Positions 25,576 to 33,074 of a stretch of 64,000 bases of DNA are shown here, piece after piece (the stretch's first letter is position 1; every line of letters starts with the position of its first letter). The DNA comes from Flavobacteriaceae bacterium CRH (lineage in GTDB: Bacteria > Bacteroidota > Bacteroidia > Flavobacteriales > Flavobacteriaceae), in assembly GCA_001507425.1 (NCBI GenBank), contig LMAJ01000020.1, positions 1-64,000 of the forward strand. The letters run 5' to 3'. Made by a program: the position numbers and the translations under genes. The notes beneath the pieces were generated by a model that saw only the letters and a program-made list of their open reading frames with translations, made no database searches and had not been told where the DNA came from.

Positions 25576-27279
25576 ATGAAGCCATTTTACAATGTAATCT
25601 TATTTCTTTTATTTCTAATCAGTTGTAAACCAACAAAGGATTCAAGCATTTCGTATATCAAGTTAAATCCTAAAGACGAGCTTAAATCGTCAGAATTACA
25701 AACATGGTATCAAAAAGATTATATGGAAGATACTATTCCGGGGATTTCATTGGAAAAATGGTATGCTTTAAACAAAAAAAAACCTAAAAATAACAATATC
25801 ATTATTGCTGTAATAGATACTCAAATTGATCTGAAACATGAAGATTTACAGGGGAAAATCTGGACAAATGACACAGAAATCCCTAATAATGGTATTGATG
25901 ATGATGATAATGGTTATATAGATGATATAAATGGATGGAGTTTTACGGGAACCAAAAGTGGCGGTTATGTTGTGTGGAGTAATTATGAATATGTCCGTAT
26001 TGTGAGAGATTGGGAACCATTATTTAAAAATAAAACGGAAACTCAAATAAATACCCAGGATCTATTTAAGTATAAAGAATACCAAAGAGCTGAAAGAAAG
26101 CTGGAGGAAAAAAACAAGTATTATAGAAATTGGTTTAAATCTTTAAATTATAAAGCTGTACTTTATCCTATAACAAAAGACACTTTAAAACACTTTTTCC
26201 CTAAAGAGGATTATACATTCAAACAGTTGGATAGTATGTATAAAAAATATAAGATAAATGATAAAACTTTTAAGCAAAGACGCGATAGTGATGATAGAGA
26301 TTTAGGTGCGCTAATTGGTTGTATGATTTCTGGTCTGGAGATGAATCAAAATACGCTGAAGGATATTCAGGATATGCAAACCCAATTGGATTCAGTTGTA
26401 AATAAGAATCTTAATATAGAGTATAATGAGCGCTTATTGATAGGTGATAATCCTGCTATTTTAGAAAAAGGTTATGGCAATAATAATGTAAGTAATAATA
26501 AAGCAGGACATAGACTTTTTCAGGATCACTGTACAAAAATGGCTGGAGTTATTGGAGCAAACAGAAAAAATAATATAGGTATAAAAGGAATTGTGCAAGA
26601 TGTAAAAATCATGCCTTTGAGCATTTCACCATCTGGAGATGAACATGATAAGGATATCGCTATGGCAATAAGATATGCGGTAGATAATGGCGCTAAAATA
26701 ATTAACATGTCTTTTTATAAAGAATTCTCTTTACATAAAGAATGGGTATTTGATGCCATAAAATATGCCGAAAAAAATAATGTTTTATTAGTTCATATCT
26801 CAGGAAATGACGGACTTAATATTGATGAAAATCCATCTTATCCAAATGATAATGATTTTGAAAATTTCAAAGAAATAAGTTCAAATTTTATCACTGTAGG
26901 ATCTGTTACTCATAAACTCAATAGTAACTTTGTGTCTGATTTTTCTAATTATGGCAAACAAAACGTTGACTTGTTTGCACCAGGAGATGAAATATATTCT
27001 ACAGCTGCTGGTAATACTTATAAATTTGATTCCGGAACTTCAATGGCAGCACCAATGGTTTGCGGAGCAGCGGCATTAATCTGGCTATATTATCCAAATC
27101 TTAAAGTTGCAAAAGTTAAACAAATTATTCTCGATTCTGGAACATCTTATAATTTTGAAGTAATTGTGCCTGGTACAAAAGATAAGAAAGTTCCATTTTC
27201 AGAATTATCAAAATCTGGTAAAGTTTTAAACATTTATAATGCTATGAAACTTGCCGAAAAAGTTAGTAAAAACAAATAA
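25576..27279 (+). CDS. S8 (subtilisin-like) serine protease, lipoprotein, LanP candidate
   Basis: A 567-residue lipoprotein: MKPFYNVILFLLFLISC gives a lipobox with Cys17. The catalytic triad is Asp81 (AVIDTQIDLKHED), His318 (FQDHCTKMAG) and Ser489 (SGTSMAAP), with Asn411 (ISGNDG) for the oxyanion hole. A 235-residue stretch separates Asp from His, longer than in subtilisin. The His motif is unusual, HCTKMAG in place of HGTHVAG; the His itself is kept. It resembles the S8 protease at 35931-37481 along its length. Between precursor 2 and LanB (1-bp overlap with the latter), it may remove the leader or mature the product outside the inner membrane. Confidence 0.88.
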   Translation: MKPFYNVILFLLFLISCKPTKDSSISYIKLNPKDELKSSELQTWYQKDYMEDTIPGISLEKWYALNKKKPKNNNIIIAVIDTQIDLKHEDLQGKIWTNDTEIPNNGIDDDDNGYIDDINGWSFTGTKSGGYVVWSNYEYVRIVRDWEPLFKNKTETQINTQDLFKYKEYQRAERKLEEKNKYYRNWFKSLNYKAVLYPITKDTLKHFFPKEDYTFKQLDSMYKKYKINDKTFKQRRDSDDRDLGALIGCMISGLEMNQNTLKDIQDMQTQLDSVVNKNLNIEYNERLLIGDNPAILEKGYGNNNVSNNKAGHRLFQDHCTKMAGVIGANRKNNIGIKGIVQDVKIMPLSISPSGDEHDKDIAMAIRYAVDNGAKIINMSFYKEFSLHKEWVFDAIKYAEKNNVLLVHISGNDGLNIDENPSYPNDNDFENFKEISSNFITVGSVTHKLNSNFVSDFSNYGKQNVDLFAPGDEIYSTAAGNTYKFDSGTSMAAPMVCGAAALIWLYYPNLKVAKVKQIILDSGTSYNFEVIVPGTKDKKVPFSELSKSGKVLNIYNAMKLAEKVSKNK

Positions 27280-29483
27280 TGTCCCATTATAAAATTATAT
27301 CTTTTTCAGAACATGTGCTTAGAGCACCTTTGTTTCCATTATCTTCTTATCTGGAGTTAATCGAAGATTATTCTTCTGACAAAGCAAAAGAATTCTATAA
27401 AAATGAGATAGTAAAAGAAGCCATTAATTTAGCTTCTCCTGAATTACGAAGAGAACTAGACAAATGGGCCCTGAAAACTTCTTCAATATCTAACGAAAAA
27501 AAACAAGCTTTAGAACTTACTTTGTTAAAGTATACCGCGAGAATGTCCTCTCGCTGTACACCTTTTGGCTTATTTGCAGGATGTTCAGTCGGAAAACTCG
27601 ATTTTGAAACCAATATTACAATAGACTCTCCTCAAAAGCATAAGCGATTTACACAATTTGATATGCAATATTGGGTTGGAATGCTTCAGGATATTGCGAA
27701 GAGAAAAGAAATTGCACTTCATTTAAAATATTTTCCTAATTCTTCAATTTATGAAATAGGCGATTTTTACCGTTTTACTGAATATAGATATGTCAATGCA
27801 AAAAGAGAACATAACATTTCTGCATTACGTAAATCTAAGCTGTTAGAGCAAATAATAGTACAAGCAAAATCAGGAATCACTATAAATGAAATGATATCGT
27901 TTTTAGCAACCAATGATTCAGAAAAAGAACAAGCCGAAGCATTTGTTTTTAAACTAATAGATTTTCAGTTTCTAATTAGTGAATTAGATGCAGTTGTAAC
28001 AGGAAATGATGAATGGAAAAGGATAATAAACATCTTTACTTCTATTCTTTCTTTTACTAAGGAAACTGAATTATTTAAAAATCTTAATAAGAAAGTTGTC
28101 AGTTTAGATAATACTTTGTCACCGCCTGAGGAACTTTATAAAGAAATTAAGGAAATCATTACAGAAATAGGGACCGATTACGAAGAAAAACACCTTTTTC
28201 AAACCGATTTAAATATTTGCACTTTAAGAAATAACTTAAATAAAAAAGTTTCGCAAAAAGTGTTAAGCGCCATTCAGTTTTTAAACGGTATTCAGAAACA
28301 TAAAAAAGTCGAAACTCTGGAAAATTTCAGAAATGCTTTTACTAAAAGATACGAATCTAAAGAACTGCCCTTAAGCATCGTATTAGATACTGAAACTGGA
28401 ATAGGTTATTTACAAAACCATGAAATGAATGACAGTCACGAAATACTGGAAAGCTTTTCATTTAAATCTAAGAAGACAAACGAAAAAAATCAAGTCTGGA
28501 ACTCTACTGATTTAATTTTACAGCAAAAACTACATGATAGTATATTCAAAGGAGAAAAAAGTATTGTATTATCTGAAAAAGATTTTCCTGATTTTGATTC
28601 GAATTTAAAAGATATTCCTGCCACTTTTTCCGTAATTATTGAATTTTTTAATGATGAACAAATTGCTTTAACTTCAACCGGGAGTGTAAGTGCTGCAAAA
28701 TTATTAGGCCGTTTTTGTAATGGTAATAACGAAATTTATAACCTCACAAAGGAGATTATTAAAAAAGAAAACGAATATCATCAGGCAAAGATTCTGGCAG
28801 AAATTGTACACATTACTGAATCAAGAACAGGAAATATCTTAAAACGACCGATTCTTCGAAAACATGAAATTAGTTATTTGTGCAAATCGGGCGTGGCTCA
28901 AGAAGATAATCTGGATCTAAAAGATTTATATATATCTGTTAAATCAAATAGAATTATTTTACGCTCTAAAAAACACAATAAAGAGATAGTACCCTGCTTA
29001 TCAAACGCTCATAATTTCTCTTCAAGCAGTTCTCTGCCCATCTATAATTTTCTCTGCCATCTTCAATTAGAAGATATCAAACCTGTTTATTCTTTTAATT
29101 GGGGAATTCTGGAATCTCATTACGATTTTTTTCCAAGAGTTATTTATAGAGAAATTATACTTTCGAAAGCAAAATGGAAAGTTAGAAAAAAAGAACTCAT
29201 TCTATTTTATAAGATTAATAAAAATGATTTATCAAAGGAATTTTTAAAATGGAGATTAGAACGAAGTATTCCACGATTTACAAATTGGGTTTATTCTGAC
29301 AACACATTATTATTTGATTTTGAATCACCAATTTGTATTGAACTATTCCTGAAATCAATCAAACACAAAGAAGAATTTTTTATAGAAGAATTTTTATTTA
29401 CAGAAAAATCTGTTGTACAAAATACTGCAAAAGATCATTTTTCTAACCAGATCATACTATCGTATTACAAAGAAAAAAAGTAA
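27279..29483 (+). CDS. Lanthipeptide dehydratase, glutamylation part (split LanB)
   Basis: A 734-residue protein matching the first 730 residues of the LanB at 13814-16969, including SRCTPFGLF at 91-99, GIGYLQNHE and IVHITESRTGNILKRP. It should glutamylate Ser/Thr of precursor 2 using Glu-tRNA. It ends where the elimination domain of a full LanB would begin; that domain follows as a separate gene 2 bp later. Adding one A to the A7 run at 29473-29479 would fuse the two frames. Split dehydratases are known, e.g. for pinensins and thiopeptides, so the split could be natural or a recent break. Confidence 0.88.
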   Translation: MSHYKIISFSEHVLRAPLFPLSSYLELIEDYSSDKAKEFYKNEIVKEAINLASPELRRELDKWALKTSSISNEKKQALELTLLKYTARMSSRCTPFGLFAGCSVGKLDFETNITIDSPQKHKRFTQFDMQYWVGMLQDIAKRKEIALHLKYFPNSSIYEIGDFYRFTEYRYVNAKREHNISALRKSKLLEQIIVQAKSGITINEMISFLATNDSEKEQAEAFVFKLIDFQFLISELDAVVTGNDEWKRIINIFTSILSFTKETELFKNLNKKVVSLDNTLSPPEELYKEIKEIITEIGTDYEEKHLFQTDLNICTLRNNLNKKVSQKVLSAIQFLNGIQKHKKVETLENFRNAFTKRYESKELPLSIVLDTETGIGYLQNHEMNDSHEILESFSFKSKKTNEKNQVWNSTDLILQQKLHDSIFKGEKSIVLSEKDFPDFDSNLKDIPATFSVIIEFFNDEQIALTSTGSVSAAKLLGRFCNGNNEIYNLTKEIIKKENEYHQAKILAEIVHITESRTGNILKRPILRKHEISYLCKSGVAQEDNLDLKDLYISVKSNRIILRSKKHNKEIVPCLSNAHNFSSSSSLPIYNFLCHLQLEDIKPVYSFNWGILESHYDFFPRVIYREIILSKAKWKVRKKELILFYKINKNDLSKEFLKWRLERSIPRFTNWVYSDNTLLFDFESPICIELFLKSIKHKEEFFIEEFLFTEKSVVQNTAKDHFSNQIILSYYKEKK

Positions 29484-29485
29484 AA

Positions 29486-30244
29486 ATGCAAAGAGATTTT
29501 TGTCTTGGCAGTGAATGGCTGTATTATAAAATTTATACTGGTGTAAAAACATCTGATTATATTTTATTAGAAAATTTAAACCCTATTATTTCAGGTTTAC
29601 AACGCAAAAAGGTTATCCAAAAATGGTTCTTTATTCGATACAAAGATACTGATGAACATGTTCGTATTCGCTTTTTGGTGAGTGACACAAAACACCTAAC
29701 TAGAGTTATTAGATCTTTTTATTCCCTTTTCAATGAATTATTAGAACAAAATTTAGTTTGGAATATACAAACAGAAACTTATAAAAGAGAGATAGAAAGA
29801 TATGGTAAAAACACGATGCTAGATTCAGAATTTCTTTTTTGGGAAGATAGTAAGATGATATTACGCTACATCAAACTTAAATCTCAATTTGTCAAACAAG
29901 ACACACAATTGTTATTTAGTTTTTATTCAATTGATTCTTTTCTAAATTCATTTAGATTATCTGATAAAGAAAAATTTGTACTGATGAATGATTTACAAGC
30001 TTCTTTCAAAATAGAATTTGACACAGATAAAGAACAGAAAAAAGAAATGTATAAAAGTTACCAATCACTATATTCTCAAATAGATGATTTTTTGTCAACT
30101 ACGTCAAATAATAATTTCGAAGGAATTGTAAAAGTTGTAAATAAAAAATCTAAAAATATTGCTGAGAAAGCTTTAGATATTAAAACTAAAATCGAAATTC
30201 CATTAGAATCTTTTTTTAGCAAGTCATATCCATATGATGATTAA
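29486..30244 (+). CDS. Lanthipeptide dehydratase, elimination part (SpaB_C), C-terminally frameshifted
   Basis: A 252-residue protein matching the C-terminal elimination domain of LanB: SEWLYYKIYTGVKTSDY, WFFIRYKDTDEHVRIRFL with the conserved arginines, and a helical rest. It would remove glutamate from glutamylated Ser/Thr. Compared with the LanB of locus 1 it lacks the last 40 residues. These are still encoded in the +1 frame directly downstream (30218-30335). The T7 run at 30211-30217 is the likely point of shift: with six Ts the frame reads on into SHIHMMINR. As written, the conserved C-terminal His is lost and the protein may be inactive. Confidence 0.85.
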   Translation: MQRDFCLGSEWLYYKIYTGVKTSDYILLENLNPIISGLQRKKVIQKWFFIRYKDTDEHVRIRFLVSDTKHLTRVIRSFYSLFNELLEQNLVWNIQTETYKREIERYGKNTMLDSEFLFWEDSKMILRYIKLKSQFVKQDTQLLFSFYSIDSFLNSFRLSDKEKFVLMNDLQASFKIEFDTDKEQKKEMYKSYQSLYSQIDDFLSTTSNNNFEGIVKVVNKKSKNIAEKALDIKTKIEIPLESFFSKSYPYDD

Positions 30245-30335
30245 TAGACAATATACTTCTAAGCAAAGAATGTATGAGCTAATAATTTACGATCATTTAT
30301 ACCGATATTATAAAACCCTAAATTACAAAAGATAG
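30211..30335 (+). other. Out-of-frame C-terminus of the split LanB elimination protein
   Basis: After the T7 run (30211-30217) the +1 frame reads LASHIHMMINRQ, then QRMYELIIYDHLYRYY and stops at 30333-30335. It matches FIHMHINRMV and ELVMYGILEKYY of the intact LanB at 13814-16969. So the coding potential of the lost end is preserved, which argues for a recent indel, a phase-variable tract or a sequencing error rather than old decay. Confidence 0.85.
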
Positions 30336-30525
30336 TTTAGTTTTACATTTACTAATTTTTAAAAAATAGATTTGGAGTAGATACCTTTTTTACCAAAAAA
30401 AGTTAAAGCTCCCGTTTTCAGTTTTTTTATAGAAAGTTTTATTTACATGTGACTAATCGAATTATAGCATTCATTTTAAATAAGTTAAACAACTTAACAG
30501 TCTTAAAATTGACAATTTGAATTTT

Positions 30526-30603
30526 GATGGCATATTCGTGGCTCAGTGTCAAAAAAATATTACAAATGCAGTATAAGAGCGGGATAAGAAGCTTAGGTTC
30601 GAA
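30526..30603 (+). repeat. Att-like scar repeat, copy c, with tRNA-Ser 3' end
   Basis: GATGGCATATTCGTGGCTCA at 30526-30545 is followed, with a 70-bp offset, by GGTTCGAATCCCTCTTC (30596-30612). The latter is identical to 17 bases of the tRNA-Ser T-arm and acceptor end at 10053. No tRNA body precedes it. The region 30336-30927 holds no gene that I can see. Confidence 0.65.
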
Positions 30604-30679
30604 TCCCTCTTCATCGGTCGATAATTTTAACTATAAAATTCAGCTTGAAAATATTTAAACGATTTACTTTTTAAGTTTT

Positions 30680-30757
30680 GTGGCAGAATCGTCGCACATA
30701 GCAATTTACAAAACCAAAAACCTAATAAAATCAAGTATTCCAGAATTTAGGTTCGAA
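30680..30757 (+). repeat. Att-like scar repeat, copy d
   Basis: GTGGCAGAATCGTCGCACAT (30680-30699) and GGTTCGAA (30750-30757), again with 70-bp offset, in tandem with copy c. Confidence 0.6.
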
Positions 30758-30927
30758 TATTATTAACATTTTCTAAATGCAGCTATAAGTGACCTTTTTA
30801 GAAAGTTTAGGATAGCTAACTATCATTGGTATTACAGCTTGGTCTTGATAATACTTTACAAGTTAAATATTAATGCAACAAAAATCCATTCTACAATGAA
30901 GTAAAATGGATTATTAACTTCGAAGAA

Positions 30928-32952
30928 TCAATTGAAAATTGAAATTCCTGATTTTAGCCAATTTAGATAATATTCGATATCCGGATTATAAGCAGTTGGT
31001 TCATTTAATTTTTTGCCATTATTATCGACCAAAACATACAAAGGCTGCGCATTGGTTTTGTAAGTCAGCGTTTGAAATTCGCTCCATTTCTGACCAATAT
31101 ATTTTATTTTCTTGCCTGTTATTTTAGAGATAATCTGTTCTCCTGGAGGCAATTCTCTTTTATCATCGACGTATAAAGAGATTAAAACAACATCATTTTT
31201 CAAGATACTCAATACTTTGTTATCAGACCAAACGTTGTCTTCCATTTTACGGCAATTTACGCAGGCGTGACCTGTAAAATCAATCATAACAGGTTTTCCC
31301 TTTTTTTTTGCATAGTTCATTCCCATGTCATAATCTGTAAAGGCAACAATATTATGCGGACCAAATTCTGCGCCTTCAGGTAAAGATTCTTTTGTTTCAT
31401 TTGAACCTGAAGTTCCCAGTTCGTTTGGCAACTCACTGTAGTTTAATGGTGGCGGAAAACCACTTATTATTTTTAGTGGCGCACCCCAAATGCCCGGAAT
31501 CAAATAAATCGTAAAGGATAAAACAACAATACCAAGACTTAGCCTGCCTACACTAATAGACGACAGCGGACTATCATGCGGTAATTGGATTTTTCCAAAT
31601 AAATAAAGTGCCAGGGTTGCGAAAATACCAATCCAGATCGATAGGAATACTTCGCGTTCCAGCCAATGTAATTGCAAAACCAAATCAGCATTTGATAAAA
31701 ATTTAAATGCCAGTGCCAGTTCTAAAAATCCTAAAACCACTTTTACAGTGTTCAGCCACCCTCCAGATTTTGGAAGAGAATTTAACCATCCCGGAAATGC
31801 CGCAAACAACGTAAAAGGCAAAGCCAATGCCAACGAAAAACCAAACATTCCAACAAAAGGCGCCAGCCCCCCTCTTGAAGCGGCTTGTACCAATAAAGTT
31901 CCTACGATTGGACCTGTACACGAAAAAGAAACTATGGCTAATGCCAATGCCATAAATAAAATACCAATACTCCCGCCTTTGTCTGCTTTGCTATCTGCTT
32001 TATTCGCCAATGCATTGGGCAGCATAATTTCGAAAGCGCCTAAAAAAGACAAGGCAAAAATTAAAAGGAGAATAAAAAACAACACATTAAACCAAACGTT
32101 TGTCGACAATGCATTTAAAGAATTGGCACCAAAAGCCCATGTAACAATCGCTCCCAGAAAAATATAAATTGCAATTATGGAGATTCCGTAAAAAATCGCT
32201 TTTCTAATTCCTTCTGTTTTGTTTTTACTTTGTTTGGTAAAAAAACTCACGGTCATTGGAATCATCGGAAAAACACAAGGCGTTAATAACGCTGCAAAAC
32301 CCGATAATAATGACAATAGAAAAATCGACCACAAACTTCCTGAATTTTGTTTTTCGGCTAAAACAGCCAATTTTTCTTTTTTAATTTGTGTTTTCTGAAT
32401 AGCAGCAGTCTTGTCAACAACCTTTTTTGAAACTGTATCTACAAAAACAGGTTCTAGCTTAGTTTTGCTATTTTCTTCTTTTGAATTTCCTGCGATAGTT
32501 GGATTTATACTGAAAAGAATATTTTCATACGTTGGCGGCAGACAGCTTTGGTCGTTGCAAACCATAAATTCTAACTCTCCTTTTATCTCAAATGGCTTTT
32601 TACCAACACTTTTTATTCGTTGTTTAAAGATGGTTTCTTTTTCAAAAAACTTGATTTGAAGTTTAAATACAGGATCATTAATGATTTTACCGCTTTCTTC
32701 AATTACTTCACCAATTACTTTATAATTGGCGCTTTTTTCGAATGTAAAATGTGTTGCAAGCGGTCCGCCATCAGGAACATTCTGACTATACAAATGCCAT
32801 GTTTCTTGTATTTTGGCATTCATTTTTAACTCATATTCCGTATCTGAAATTTTCTCAACACTCATTTTCCATTTTACAGGATTATAGACTTGTGCTGTTG
32901 TAAATAGTGAAAACAACAAAAATAAACCTGTCAGAAATATTTTCTTTCTCAT
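30928..32952 (-). CDS. DsbD-like thiol:disulfide interchange protein
   Basis: A 674-residue inner-membrane protein. After a signal peptide (about 1-20) comes a DsbD alpha-type periplasmic domain with VCNDQSCLPP near residue 130, then about eight membrane helices starting at about 208 (WSIFLLSLLSGFAALLTPCVFPMIPM holds the conserved Cys), and a C-terminal thioredoxin domain with CVNC (564-567). The protein carries electrons from cytoplasmic thioredoxin to periplasmic partners. It lies downstream of the M16 protease gene, separated by a terminator, and may reduce the thioredoxin-like proteins of this locus or serve a general role. Confidence 0.9.
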   Translation of the reverse strand: MRKKIFLTGLFLLFSLFTTAQVYNPVKWKMSVEKISDTEYELKMNAKIQETWHLYSQNVPDGGPLATHFTFEKSANYKVIGEVIEESGKIINDPVFKLQIKFFEKETIFKQRIKSVGKKPFEIKGELEFMVCNDQSCLPPTYENILFSINPTIAGNSKEENSKTKLEPVFVDTVSKKVVDKTAAIQKTQIKKEKLAVLAEKQNSGSLWSIFLLSLLSGFAALLTPCVFPMIPMTVSFFTKQSKNKTEGIRKAIFYGISIIAIYIFLGAIVTWAFGANSLNALSTNVWFNVLFFILLLIFALSFLGAFEIMLPNALANKADSKADKGGSIGILFMALALAIVSFSCTGPIVGTLLVQAASRGGLAPFVGMFGFSLALALPFTLFAAFPGWLNSLPKSGGWLNTVKVVLGFLELALAFKFLSNADLVLQLHWLEREVFLSIWIGIFATLALYLFGKIQLPHDSPLSSISVGRLSLGIVVLSFTIYLIPGIWGAPLKIISGFPPPLNYSELPNELGTSGSNETKESLPEGAEFGPHNIVAFTDYDMGMNYAKKKGKPVMIDFTGHACVNCRKMEDNVWSDNKVLSILKNDVVLISLYVDDKRELPPGEQIISKITGKKIKYIGQKWSEFQTLTYKTNAQPLYVLVDNNGKKLNEPTAYNPDIEYYLNWLKSGISIFN

Positions 32953-32963
32953 AAATTATCATT

Positions 32964-32995
32964 AAAAAAACGGGATTGCTCTACACAACAATCCC
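32964..32995 (-). terminator. Terminator between the M16 protease and dsbD-like genes
   Basis: GGGATTG (32972-32978) and CAATCCC (32989-32995) form a stem; on the minus strand a T7 tract follows. It suggests that the dsbD-like gene is transcribed at least partly on its own. Confidence 0.7.
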
Positions 32996-33074
32996 TTAAA
33001 AAACCACTTTAAAAACTAAAATACTAATTCAAAATATTTAAATGTAGAGGGCAAATTATAAGATTATCTAAAGT

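Noticed and set aside
30526..30612. Second tRNA-Ser gene
   Set aside because: Only the T-arm and part of the acceptor end are present; no anticodon arm or 5' acceptor strand can be formed.
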